64,000 bases of DNA from Paracoccus saliphilus (GTDB lineage Bacteria > Pseudomonadota > Alphaproteobacteria > Rhodobacterales > Rhodobacteraceae): NCBI RefSeq assembly GCF_028553805.1, contig NZ_CP067140.1, positions 1,984,001 through 2,048,000 of the forward strand, given 5' to 3'. The position numbers and the translations under genes are program-made. Every line of letters begins with the position of its first letter. The first letter of the stretch is position 1. Positions 1-8,669 of the stretch are shown here, in pieces. The notes under the pieces were generated by a model. It saw only the letters and a list, made by a program, of their open reading frames with translations. It had not been told where the DNA came from and searched no databases.

Positions 1-102
1 CGTAGTGAAATTCTCCAGGGTAAATTCCTGTTTCTCGACCAAAGGCTCATAACCCGCGGCCGGTCCAGCCAGCATCACGGCGATCAATATCGTCAAGCGC
101 AT
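1..102 (-). CDS. secreted alpha/beta hydrolase, MetX-like (N-terminal part only)
   Basis: Only the first 34 codons are inside the window; the gene runs off the left edge. It starts with ATG at 102, preceded by a good GGGAGG ribosome binding site. Residues 1-17 look like a signal peptide (short basic start, then a hydrophobic run ending near PAAG), so the product is probably exported. The mature start, with YEPLVEKQEFTLENF, resembles the beginning of homoserine O-acetyltransferase-like alpha/beta hydrolases found in many Proteobacteria. No catalytic residue is visible, so the family call rests on this short stretch alone. It is transcribed away from the beta-glucosidase gene; the 134-base gap between them must hold both promoters. 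Confidence 0.45.
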   Translation of the reverse strand, partial: MRLTILIAVMLAGPAAGYEPLVEKQEFTLENFTT

Positions 103-236
103 CCTTGTCCTCCCTCATTCCGCGTTCAGGGAACATCGCGAGGGCCGGAAAGTCCAGCGCCCCCGGCACGGAAACGGGTGGCCAGACCTGCCGGTCTTGC
201 CCTATGTTTGCGCCAACAGCACTGAAGGAGCCCGAC

Positions 237-1550
237 ATGCTACCCTCCCGTTCCGAATTCCCCGACGGTTTCGTTTTCGGCGCGGCGACCGCCGCTTACC
301 AGATCGAAGGATCGGGTTTCGGCGGTGCGGGACCGTCGCATTGGGACACATTCGCCGCCACTCCGGGCAATATCGCCGATGACAGCAGCGGAGCGCGGGC
401 CTGCGATCACTATCACCTGTGGGAAACCGATCTCGACCTGATGCGCGATGCGGGGTTTGACGCCTATCGCTTCTCGACCTCTTGGTCGCGGGTCATGCCC
501 GATGGCCGGACGCTGAATCCCGAGGGGCTGGATTTCTACGACCGCCTTGTCGACGGGATGCTGGAGCGCGGGTTGCAGCCCTTCCTGACCCTGTATCACT
601 GGGACCTGCCCGCGGCACTTGCCGATCAGGGCGGCTGGCGCAATCGCGACATCGCTGCACTGTTCGCCGATTACGCGACCACGGTACAGGGCCGCCTCGG
701 CGACCGGCTGACCAGCACCGCAACCCTGAACGAGCCCTGGTGCATCGCGTGGCTGTCGCATTTCCTTGGCCATCACGCTCCCGGTCTGCGCGACATTCGC
801 GCCGCCAGCCGTGCCATGCATCACGTTCTGCAGGCGCATGGCACCGCAATCGACGCCTTGCGGGCCGAAGGCGCATCGAATCTTGGCATCGTGCTGAATT
901 TCGAGACCTCGCATCCCGCAGATGACAGCCTTGAGGCAGCGGCATCCGCGGCGCGGCAGGATGCGATCTATAACCAGTGGTTCATCCGGGCGCTGATGGG
1001 GCAAGGCTATCCCGAGGCCGCGCTTGAGGGGATCGGGCCGCATCTGCCCGAAGGTTGGCAACACGATATGGAACGTATCGCCGCGCCGCTCGATTGGCTG
1101 GGTGTGAATTACTACACCCGCAAGCTGCACGGTCATTTGCCCGGATCATGGCCCAATGATCGGGCAGAGGACGGACCTCTGCCCAAGACCCAGATGGGCT
1201 GGGAAATCCGCCCCGAGGGGCTGACCGAATTCCTGGTTCGACTGGCCCGCGACCATACCGGCGACCTGCCGATCCTGGTGACCGAGAACGGCATGGCACT
1301 CGAAGCGCCCGAAGATGTCACCGAGGATGCAAGGCGTGTGGCCTTTATCGGCGACCACCTGCGGGCGGCTAGATCGGCACTGGATCAGGGCGTCAATCTG
1401 CGCGGTTTCTTTTACTGGTCGCTGCTCGACAATTACGAATGGGCCTTTGGCTACGGCCCCAGGTTCGGATTGGTCCATGTCGACTACCGGACCATGCAAC
1501 GCAGGCCCAAGAAAAGCTGGCACGCATTTCGGCGGATGCTGCACGGATGA
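237..1550 (+). CDS. GH1 beta-glucosidase
   Basis: This 437-residue protein is a family 1 glycoside hydrolase, which cleaves beta-linked glucosides or related disaccharides by a retaining mechanism. The family start FVFGAATAAYQIEG is present near residue 12. The acid/base glutamate is in TLNEPW (Glu166) and the nucleophile in VTENG (Glu350). Length is normal for a bacterial GH1 enzyme. The frame is open further upstream to 105, but ATG at 237 follows GAAGGAG at six bases and begins exactly where the family homology begins, so it is preferred. There is no signal peptide, so the enzyme acts on imported sugars in the cytoplasm. No sugar transporter is adjacent, so the real substrate cannot be read from context. 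Confidence 0.93.
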   Translation: MLPSRSEFPDGFVFGAATAAYQIEGSGFGGAGPSHWDTFAATPGNIADDSSGARACDHYHLWETDLDLMRDAGFDAYRFSTSWSRVMPDGRTLNPEGLDFYDRLVDGMLERGLQPFLTLYHWDLPAALADQGGWRNRDIAALFADYATTVQGRLGDRLTSTATLNEPWCIAWLSHFLGHHAPGLRDIRAASRAMHHVLQAHGTAIDALRAEGASNLGIVLNFETSHPADDSLEAAASAARQDAIYNQWFIRALMGQGYPEAALEGIGPHLPEGWQHDMERIAAPLDWLGVNYYTRKLHGHLPGSWPNDRAEDGPLPKTQMGWEIRPEGLTEFLVRLARDHTGDLPILVTENGMALEAPEDVTEDARRVAFIGDHLRAARSALDQGVNLRGFFYWSLLDNYEWAFGYGPRFGLVHVDYRTMQRRPKKSWHAFRRMLHG

Positions 1551-1823
1551 TTTATATGCAATGTTCACGCAGGGCAGTCGCGAATCAGGTTAAAATAGTT
1601 TAATGTCAATAGTTAAGTGGCAGTAAGCGGCTCCCTGACAGCCAACCAATAGACAATTGACTATTTTCGATAATCGTGTCCCCGCAAGTTTGTTCTCTGG
1701 TGTTGTTGTCGTTGTGATCTTGCGGGACGCAGGCTTCTCAAGGGCAAGCCGGTTCGCCAGATCGTTCAGCGGCATCTCGAAAGCAGGGAGCCCCTGTCAG
1801 CGCAGGTCATGTAACCGGCGCCA
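1551..1823. other. A+T-richer intergenic gap with a small palindrome
   Basis: This gap separates the convergent beta-glucosidase and GMC oxidoreductase genes and is richer in A+T than its neighbours. It holds an 18-bp imperfect palindrome at 1648-1665, with arms AATAG and CTATT around CAATTG. No convincing gene, terminator with a T run, or RNA was seen. Confidence 0.4.
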
Positions 1824-3440
1824 TCAGCGCGAATGCACAAACCCGCCGGCAAGAATCATGTCGGCGGCCTTTTCCGCGATCATCGTCACCGGTGCATGCG
1901 TGTTCCCCGAGGGAATCACCGGCATGATCCCGGCATCCGCGATACGCAACCCGCCGATCCCGCGCAGCCGCAACTCCGGATTCACGACGGCCATCGGATC
2001 ATTTCCCATTTTCGTGGTGCCGACCGGGTGAAAGATCGTCGTCCCCACTTCGCCCGCGGCCTGTGCCAGCTCGGCATCGCTTTGCAGATGCGCGCCGGGC
2101 TTGACTTCCTCGGGCCGGAATTCCGCCATCCGCCGCGTTTCCATCAGTCGCCGCGCGTGACGCAGGCTGTCGATCGCCGCCTGCCGATCCGCTTCCGTCG
2201 ATAAATAGCACGGAGCGATGGCGGGGCTAGCCATGGGATCGGATGCCGAGATATGGCTGTGCCCCCGGCTTTCCGGGCGCAGGTTGCAGACCGAAACGGT
2301 CAGGCCGGGGAAATCGTGCAAGGGGTCGCCGAATTTCTCCAGCGACAGCGGCTGCACGTGATACTCGATATTCGCCGTCTCGAACGCATCCGAAGATCTC
2401 GCGAAGATCCCCAGTTGACTGGGCGCCATCGCCATCGGCCCAGACCGCCGCAATGCATATTCCAGCGCGATCCCTGCCTTGCCCCAGATCGACCGCGCCC
2501 GGTCGTTCAGGGTCTGCGCGCCGCTGATCCTGAACACGGTGCGAAGTTGCAGATGATCCTGCAGGTTCTCTCCCACCCCCGCCAGGTCCAGAACGGTATC
2601 GATGCCCAGGGCCGAGAGCCGTTCGCCCTGCCCGATCCCGCTTAGCTCCAGGATCGCCGGAGAGTTGATCGCCCCCGCCGCAAGGATCACCTCGCCCCGC
2701 GCCTTCGCATGCATCCGGCGGCCCTTTTGCGTAAACACGACACCGGTGGCGCGGCCGCCCTCCAGCGTCAGGCGCTCGACCTGTGCATGGGTCTCGATCC
2801 GCAGGTTCGGGCGGGATTTCGCAGGGTCCAGAAAGGCCTTGCGCGAATTCCACCTTATCCCGCCATGTTGGGTCACGGGGAAATATCCGACCCCCTCATT
2901 GTCGCCGCTATTGAAATCGTCGCGGATCGGCAGCCCCAGCTCCTGCGCGGCCTCGGCCACGGCGTCGAGGATCGGCCAGCTCAACCGCTGCCGCTCGACC
3001 CGCAATTCGCCGCTGTCATTGTGGAACTCGTCGGCCGATCCGTAATGATGCTCGGAACGTCGGAAATAGGGCAGCACATCGTCCCAGCCCCAACCCGGAT
3101 TGCCCGCCTGCCGCCAACGGTCGTAGTCTCCCGCCTGCCCACGCATGTAGATCATGCCATTGATGGAGGAACAGCCGCCCAGCACCTTGCCGCGCGGATA
3201 GTTCAGGCGGCGGCCATTCAATCCCGGCTCGGCCTCGGTGCTATAACACCAGTCGAGCGTCGGGTCACCCATGGCATAGAGATAGCCAACCGGTACATGC
3301 ACCCAGAAACGGTTGTCGCTGCCCCCCGCCTCCAGCAGCAGGACACGATTGCGCGGATCGGCGGAAAGACGGTTGGCCAGCACGCACCCCCCCGAGCCCG
3401 CGCCCACGATGATGAAATCATACTCCCCGAAATCCTGCAT
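1824..3440 (-). CDS. GMC-family FAD oxidoreductase (choline dehydrogenase-like)
   Basis: This 538-residue flavoprotein belongs to the glucose-methanol-choline oxidoreductase family, which oxidises alcohols with FAD. The dinucleotide-binding motif VGAGSGGCVLANRL lies at about residues 11-24. The GMC signature around RGKVLGGCSSINGM follows near residue 80. The catalytic histidine is in the C-terminal IFHPVGTTKMG motif. A TTG at 3458 could start the frame, but ATG at 3440 follows AGAGGG and directly precedes the FAD fold. It lies downstream of putA on the same strand, 123 bases away, with a dispersed repeat between. The true alcohol is unknown. It could be a choline or a general alcohol dehydrogenase, and no bet genes are nearby to support choline. 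Confidence 0.88.
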   Translation of the reverse strand: MQDFGEYDFIIVGAGSGGCVLANRLSADPRNRVLLLEAGGSDNRFWVHVPVGYLYAMGDPTLDWCYSTEAEPGLNGRRLNYPRGKVLGGCSSINGMIYMRGQAGDYDRWRQAGNPGWGWDDVLPYFRRSEHHYGSADEFHNDSGELRVERQRLSWPILDAVAEAAQELGLPIRDDFNSGDNEGVGYFPVTQHGGIRWNSRKAFLDPAKSRPNLRIETHAQVERLTLEGGRATGVVFTQKGRRMHAKARGEVILAAGAINSPAILELSGIGQGERLSALGIDTVLDLAGVGENLQDHLQLRTVFRISGAQTLNDRARSIWGKAGIALEYALRRSGPMAMAPSQLGIFARSSDAFETANIEYHVQPLSLEKFGDPLHDFPGLTVSVCNLRPESRGHSHISASDPMASPAIAPCYLSTEADRQAAIDSLRHARRLMETRRMAEFRPEEVKPGAHLQSDAELAQAAGEVGTTIFHPVGTTKMGNDPMAVVNPELRLRGIGGLRIADAGIMPVIPSGNTHAPVTMIAEKAADMILAGGFVHSR

Positions 3441-3491
3441 TTGCCCTCTACCTATCAAGCGTCTTTGCCCCTCCGTCGAGGACTGAGGTCC

Positions 3492-3545
3492 GCTCCTTCT
3501 TCTTCATGTAAATATCCCGGGGGTCCGGGGGCTGGCCCCCGGCCA
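3492..3545 (-). repeat. dispersed hairpin-plus-tail repeat, copy A
   Basis: On the minus strand this reads as a GC hairpin (arms 3525-3532 and 3535-3542), then a CCCCC stretch, then the core GGATATTT-A-CATGAAGAAGAAG. The same 22-base core, with one variable position, recurs at 8617-8645 and 14168-14206. It follows the putA stop codon by about 20 bases, so the hairpin may also end putA transcription. Confidence 0.75.
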
Positions 3546-3563
3546 TCGCGGAATGCAATCCCC

Positions 3564-6500
3564 TTATTCCGCCGCCGCCAGCAACGAGGCATTACCCCCC
3601 GAAGCCGTCGTGTCGATGCACAGATGCCGCTCCAGCACCGCATAGGCAGGCAACTCCATCGAGGTCACCAGCGGAATGATCGCCCCCTCGCGCGCCGCCA
3701 ATGCCTGGCGGTATAGCCGCGCCTGATCCTCGGGACCGTCATAGGCCACAAGCGCCATGCCCGACAGCGTTCCAAGGGCGTCGGCGGGCAGGCTTCCCGG
3801 CACCTCGACGGTGGCGCAGCCTTTCGCCTGGGCGATGGCCGCCTGCCCGGCGCTGTCCGGGCCAAGGCACAGCACCGTGCCACGGGCATGGGTGGTCAGG
3901 CGGTTCGATTCCCCCGTCGGGCCGGGCAGCAACAGGGTTTCACGCGGGATCGCGCTATCGGTTCGCGCGGCATCCAGCGTTTTCTGCAGTGCCGCCGGAT
4001 CGGCCTCTGGTCCCTCGGATGCGGGCATCCGGTTCACCTTCGCTGCCCGGAAGCGCGGGACGTAATGCGGCCCGCCGGCCTTCGGCCCGGTCCCTGACAA
4101 ACCCTCGCCACCGAATGGCTGGCTGCCGACGATGGCGCCGATCTGGTTGCGGTTCACATAGAGATTGCCGACATTCACGAGGCTGTCGATATGCTGCACC
4201 CGGTCGTCGATCCGCGTATGCAGCCCAAAGGTCAGCCCGTAGCCCGAAGCATTTATCGTCTCGATCACCTGGTCCAACTCGCCGGCCTCGAAGCTGGCGA
4301 CATGCAGCACCGGGCCGAAGATCTCGCGCTCGACATCCTCGATCCCACTGACCTTGATCGTGACCGGCGCCACGTAATGCCCACGCCCCGGCGTCTTGAG
4401 CCGGTGCAGGATACGCCCGTCGCTGCGCGCCTTGGCAATATGGTCCTCGATCCCCTTCTTGGCGGTGGCGGTGATGACCGGGCCGACATCGCTGTCCAGA
4501 TACCATGGATCGCCGATATGCAGCTCGTCCATCGCGCCATGCAGCATGTCGAGCATCTTCTTCTCGACATCGCGCTGCACATACAGCACCCGCAGGGCCG
4601 AGCACCGCTGCCCCGCAGACTGGAACGAACTGGCAAGGATGTCGCGCACGGCCTGTTCCGGCAGCGCGGTGGAATCCACGATCATCGCGTTCAGACCGCC
4701 GGTTTCGGCAATCAGCGGCGCGTCGGGCGAAAGATTCGCGGCCATTGCACGGTTGATCGCCTGCGCCGTGGGCAGCGATCCGGTAAAGCACACGCCCGAG
4801 ACACGCGCATCGCTGCACAGCGCTGTGCCGACGCTTCGTCCCTCGCCCGGCAAAAGCTGCAGCGCAGTCGCGGGCACCCCGGCTTCATGCAGCAATTGCG
4901 TTGCCCGCCATGCGATCAGGCTGGTGGTCTCGGCGGGCTTGGCCAGCACCGCATTGCCCGCCGCCAGCGCCGCGCCGATCTGGCCGGTGAAGATCGCCAG
5001 CGGAAAATTCCACGGCGAGATGCAGGTGAACACACCGCGCGGAGCGTCCCCGGTCGCGAAACCCGCGTAATAGCGCAGGAAATCCACCGCCTCGCGCAAT
5101 TCAGCCACAGCGTCGGGCAGCGATTTACCCGCCTCGCGCGAGATCAGCGCGAACAGTTCGCCATAATGCTCCTCGTAGAGATCGGCGGCGCGACACAGGA
5201 CCCTGGCGCGTTCCTCGGGCGGGGCATCCCAGATCTGCGCCGCCGACAGGGCAGCCGCAACATCCGCTTCAGAGCACCATGCCACCTTGCCCACCCGATC
5301 ATTGCCATGGGCAGGGTTCACGATCTCTTCCACGTGACGCCCGCTCTCGTCCCCCGCCGCCGCCAGCAAGGGGCCGCCCGTCCAACGATGCTCGAGCCAG
5401 CGTGTGCGCTCGGCCTCGATCTCCGCGAGTTCCAATGGATCGCGCAAATCGAAGCCCTTCGAATTGACCCGGTCGGGAGCGAACAGCTCGACCGGTCGGG
5501 TAACGCCGGGCGCGGGCTTGCCCGCCACCGCCTGCCACTCGGCAAAGGGATCGGGGGCGACATCCTCGGGGGTGATATCCTCGTCCACGATCCGGTTGAC
5601 GAAACTTGAATTCGCGCCGTTCTCCAACAGGCGGCGGACCAGATAGGCCAGCAGATCCTCATGCGCACCGACCGGAGCATAGATGCGGCAGCGGGTATTG
5701 TTCTGCTCCTTGACGATCTCGTGCAGCGACTCGCCCATGCCATGCAGACGCTGGAACTCGAAATCCCTGTCCTCGCCCGCCAGATGCAGGATCGCGGCGA
5801 CCGAATGAGCGTTATGGGTGGCGAATTGCGGATAGATGCGCGGGCTGGCAAGCAGTTTCCGCGCATAACAGATCCAGGCGACATCGGTGGCCGATTTATG
5901 CGTCCAGACCGGGAAATCCGCCAGCCCTTCGACCTGGTAGCGCTTGATCTCGGTATCCCAATAAGCCCCCTTGACCAGCCGCACCATGATCCGGCGGTCG
6001 AGGCTTTCGGCCAGCGCCTCAAGCCAGTCGATCATCGCGGCCGCGCGCTTGCCATAGGCCTGCACCACGACGCCGAACCCGTCCCAACCGGCCAGCGAGG
6101 GATCGGACAGCACGGCCTGGATGACATCCATGGATATCTCCAGCCGATCGGCTTCCTCGGCATCGATATTCAGCCCCATCCGCGCCTCTTTCGCCTGCCG
6201 GCAAAGGCGCAGCACGATCGGCACCAACTCGGCCATGACCCGGTCGCGCTGCGGTTCCTCATAGCGCGGATGCAGGGCCGACAACTTGATCGAGATGCCA
6301 GGATTGTCGCGAATATCCCCGGCTTTCGCCTCGCCCGCCAGTTGCCGGATGGCACCTTCATAGGCCGCCTGATAGGCGCGGGCATCGGCCTCGGTCCGCG
6401 CCGCCTCGCCCAGCATGTCATAGCTGTAGCTATATCCCTCGCCAACCCGCTCGCGCCCACGCTTGATCGCCTCCTTGACGGTTTCGCCCAGCACGAATTG

Positions 6501-7007
6501 CTGCCCCATCTCGCGCATGGCGCGGTGAACGGCGGTGCGGATCACCGGCTCGCCCAAGCGGCGGATGGCGTTGCGCAGATGGCCCGCGATCCCCGGATGC
6601 GGCTCGTCGCGCAGAACCTTGCCGGTCAGCATCAGAGCCCATGTCGAGGCATTGACCAGCGACGAGGACGATTTACCCATATGCTGACCCCATTCCGAGG
6701 GCGCGATCTTGTCCTCGATCAGTTCGTCCATTGTCTCGGCATCGGGAACGCGCAGCAGGGCCTCGGCAAGGCACATCAGCGCCACGCCCTCCTCGGTGGA
6801 CAGACCGTATTCGGCCAGGAACACTTCCATCAGCCCCGGCTTGCTGTCAGAGCGGATCGCCCGGACCAGATCGGCGGCGCCGGTGGCGATGCTGTCGCGT
6901 GCCTCCTGATCGGGGGCATGGGATTGCACCAGCTCGCCTATCAGGGCCTCTTCGCTGCCCAGATGCAGGTCGCGGATCGACTGGCGGATATCGTCAAGCT
7001 GGCTCAT
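3564..7007 (-). CDS. putA: bifunctional proline dehydrogenase / L-glutamate gamma-semialdehyde dehydrogenase
   Basis: PutA converts proline to glutamate in two steps: FAD-dependent proline oxidation, then NAD-dependent oxidation of the semialdehyde. The protein has 1147 residues. The proline dehydrogenase barrel spans roughly residues 130-440 and contains RLVKGAYWDTEIKRY. The aldehyde dehydrogenase part spans roughly 500-970, with ETGG and the catalytic cysteine in AGQRCSA (about Cys802). A C-terminal tail follows. It lacks the N-terminal ribbon-helix-helix domain of E. coli PutA, so it is unlikely to repress itself. ATG at 7007 follows GGGAGAGAG. The short gap to the divergent membrane-protein gene (7008-7115) should carry its promoter. 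No PutR/Lrp regulator gene is adjacent here. Confidence 0.97.
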   Translation of the reverse strand: MSQLDDIRQSIRDLHLGSEEALIGELVQSHAPDQEARDSIATGAADLVRAIRSDSKPGLMEVFLAEYGLSTEEGVALMCLAEALLRVPDAETMDELIEDKIAPSEWGQHMGKSSSSLVNASTWALMLTGKVLRDEPHPGIAGHLRNAIRRLGEPVIRTAVHRAMREMGQQFVLGETVKEAIKRGRERVGEGYSYSYDMLGEAARTEADARAYQAAYEGAIRQLAGEAKAGDIRDNPGISIKLSALHPRYEEPQRDRVMAELVPIVLRLCRQAKEARMGLNIDAEEADRLEISMDVIQAVLSDPSLAGWDGFGVVVQAYGKRAAAMIDWLEALAESLDRRIMVRLVKGAYWDTEIKRYQVEGLADFPVWTHKSATDVAWICYARKLLASPRIYPQFATHNAHSVAAILHLAGEDRDFEFQRLHGMGESLHEIVKEQNNTRCRIYAPVGAHEDLLAYLVRRLLENGANSSFVNRIVDEDITPEDVAPDPFAEWQAVAGKPAPGVTRPVELFAPDRVNSKGFDLRDPLELAEIEAERTRWLEHRWTGGPLLAAAGDESGRHVEEIVNPAHGNDRVGKVAWCSEADVAAALSAAQIWDAPPEERARVLCRAADLYEEHYGELFALISREAGKSLPDAVAELREAVDFLRYYAGFATGDAPRGVFTCISPWNFPLAIFTGQIGAALAAGNAVLAKPAETTSLIAWRATQLLHEAGVPATALQLLPGEGRSVGTALCSDARVSGVCFTGSLPTAQAINRAMAANLSPDAPLIAETGGLNAMIVDSTALPEQAVRDILASSFQSAGQRCSALRVLYVQRDVEKKMLDMLHGAMDELHIGDPWYLDSDVGPVITATAKKGIEDHIAKARSDGRILHRLKTPGRGHYVAPVTIKVSGIEDVEREIFGPVLHVASFEAGELDQVIETINASGYGLTFGLHTRIDDRVQHIDSLVNVGNLYVNRNQIGAIVGSQPFGGEGLSGTGPKAGGPHYVPRFRAAKVNRMPASEGPEADPAALQKTLDAARTDSAIPRETLLLPGPTGESNRLTTHARGTVLCLGPDSAGQAAIAQAKGCATVEVPGSLPADALGTLSGMALVAYDGPEDQARLYRQALAAREGAIIPLVTSMELPAYAVLERHLCIDTTASGGNASLLAAAE

Positions 7008-7115
7008 TGGTCTCTCTCCCGATGGCATGACATCACGCTTGCTCGAATCGGCAAGCGGTTGCACGAGGTTGAAGCAAGGTCTATCTGCTGACGCAAAAGA
7101 TCAACCGAGGCCATC

Positions 7116-7280
7116 ATGATTGTCATCGCCGCCATTGTCATCGGCGCCCTTCTGGGCTGGCGCCGCGCCCTCGCACTTGGCGGGAATCGCCGTGATCGCG
7201 CCCAATATGCAGCCGCCTTCGCGCTGGCCTTCGCGGTGATCGGCCTCTTCGCCACTGTCATCATCGACCGGATGATGTGA
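7116..7280 (+). CDS. 54-residue two-helix membrane protein
   Basis: This short gene starts at ATG 7116 after CGAGG at five bases. The protein has a hydrophobic segment at residues 2-14, a basic loop with WRR and NRRDR, and a second hydrophobic segment at about 32-50. That predicts two membrane helices with the loop on the cytoplasmic side. Its TGA overlaps the ATG of the VWA gene (TGATG at 7278-7282), so the two are very likely translated together. Family unknown; a role anchoring or assisting the VWA protein is inference only. Confidence 0.72.
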   Translation: MIVIAAIVIGALLGWRRALALGGNRRDRAQYAAAFALAFAVIGLFATVIIDRMM

Positions 7281-8461
7281 TGTTCATTCCCTTCCTCGAT
7301 CAGCTGCGCAGGCATGGTGTGCCCGTCTCCCTGCGCGAATGGCTCGATCTGATGGGAGGCATGCAGGCTGGCGTCACCGGCTGGTCGGTCGATGGTTTCT
7401 ATCATTTCGCCCGCGCCGCACTGGTCAAGGACGAGCGCCATATCGACCGTTTCGACCGCGCCTTTGGCGAAGCCTTCGCCGGGCTGGAACATGTGCCTGT
7501 CGAGGCGCTGGTCCATGAGCAGACAATCCCGAAGGAATGGCTGGAAAAACTGGCCGAGAAACTGTTGAGCGAAGAAGAACGGGCGCAGATCGAGGGCAGC
7601 GGCAGTTTCGAAGAACTGATGAAGAAGCTGCGCGAGCGTCTGGCCGAGCAGGATTCCCGCCACCAGGGCGGCAACAAATGGGTCGGCACGGCAGGCACCT
7701 CGCCTTTCGGCGCCTATGGCTACAATCCCGAAGGCGTGCGCATCGGCCAACACGAGAGCCGCCACCGCCGCGCCGTCAAGGTCTGGGACAAGCGCGAGTT
7801 CCGCGATTTCGACGACAGCATGGAACTGGGCACCCGCAATATCAAGGTCGCGCTGAAACGGCTGCGGCAATGGGCGCGGCATGGCGCGAACGAGGAACTG
7901 GACCTGCCTGCGACCATCCGCGCCACCGCTGATCACGGCTATATCGACGTGAAGACCCGGCCTGAACGGCACAATGCCGTCAAGGTGCTGCTGTTCCTCG
8001 ACGTAGGCGGCAGCATGGACGACCATACGAGGCTGGTGGACGAGTTGTTCTCGGCCGCCCGCGCCGAGTTCAAGCATATGGAGCATTTCTACTTCCATAA
8101 CTGCCTCTATGAGGGTGTCTGGAAGGATAATCGCCGCCGCTGGACCGAGCAGACACCGACATGGGATATCCTGAATCGCTTCGGGCGCGATTACAAATGT
8201 ATCTTTGTCGGCGACGCCTCGATGTCCCCCTACGAGGTCGCCGTACCCGGCGGGGCCAATGAACATTGGAACGAGGAGCCGGGCGAAATCTGGCTGCGCC
8301 GTGCCTGCGAGACATGGCCCGACCATATCTGGCTGAACCCGGTGCCCGAGGCGCATTGGCGCTATACGCAATCCATCACCATGATCCGGCAGATATTCGA
8401 GAACCGGATGATGCCGCTGACACTGGAAGGGTTGACGCAGGCGATGCGGGTTCTGGGATAA
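7280..8461 (+). CDS. VWA domain protein, CoxE-like
   Basis: The 393-residue product has a long N-terminal region of the CoxE family and a von Willebrand A domain from about residue 230. The metal-site motif is DVGGSMD, with a glycine where many VWA domains have the first serine. CoxE-type proteins usually work with a MoxR AAA+ ATPase to insert metal or remodel a partner protein. Neither a MoxR ATPase nor a metalloenzyme lies next to it here. ATG at 7280 overlaps the stop of the small membrane protein; a GTG one codon upstream is a less likely start. There is no signal peptide, so it acts in the cytoplasm, perhaps held at the membrane by its small neighbour. Confidence 0.9.
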   Translation: MFIPFLDQLRRHGVPVSLREWLDLMGGMQAGVTGWSVDGFYHFARAALVKDERHIDRFDRAFGEAFAGLEHVPVEALVHEQTIPKEWLEKLAEKLLSEEERAQIEGSGSFEELMKKLRERLAEQDSRHQGGNKWVGTAGTSPFGAYGYNPEGVRIGQHESRHRRAVKVWDKREFRDFDDSMELGTRNIKVALKRLRQWARHGANEELDLPATIRATADHGYIDVKTRPERHNAVKVLLFLDVGGSMDDHTRLVDELFSAARAEFKHMEHFYFHNCLYEGVWKDNRRRWTEQTPTWDILNRFGRDYKCIFVGDASMSPYEVAVPGGANEHWNEEPGEIWLRRACETWPDHIWLNPVPEAHWRYTQSITMIRQIFENRMMPLTLEGLTQAMRVLG

Positions 8462-8507
8462 GTCTTCGTCAGGAATCGCCCGGAATCGGGCAATTCCACA
8501 GCACCTG

Positions 8508-8669
8508 GAGCAGTTTGCGGTTAATCAGGCTCAGTTCCGAATTGCGTCCCGCGATGGCCGGGGGTGCTGCCCCGTCGCCGGCGGATCTCTCGAACCAGTG
8601 GCGCGACCTCCCGGCGACCCCGGGATATTTGCATGAAGAAGAAGCGGGTCGATAAAGCGCAAATTGCTC
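8508..8669. mobile_element. MITE-like element with 19-bp imperfect inverted ends
   Basis: The ends are GAGCAGTTTGCGGTTAATC (8508-8526) and, read in reverse complement, GAGCAATTTGCGCTTTATC (8651-8669). They match at 16 of 19 positions. The 162-bp interior has no credible gene. It carries a copy of the dispersed ATATTT-CATGAAGAAGAAG repeat near its right side. The right end reaches the first base of the dacB stop codon. No clear target-site duplication was found. It could instead be a bidirectional transcription-end structure between the convergent vwa and dacB genes. Confidence 0.45.
8617..8645 (+). repeat. dispersed repeat, copy B
   Basis: This copy reads ACCCCGGGATATTT-G-CATGAAGAAGAAG and sits inside the element with inverted ends. 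It shares the 22-base core with copies at 3492-3545 (minus) and 14149-14206 (plus). The long GC hairpin preceding the core in the other copies is weaker here. Confidence 0.75.

Noticed and set aside
1657..2031. A 124-codon plus-strand frame in and beyond the gap after the beta-glucosidase
   Set aside because: Most of it overlaps the GMC oxidoreductase gene antisense, with no ribosome site or family pattern.
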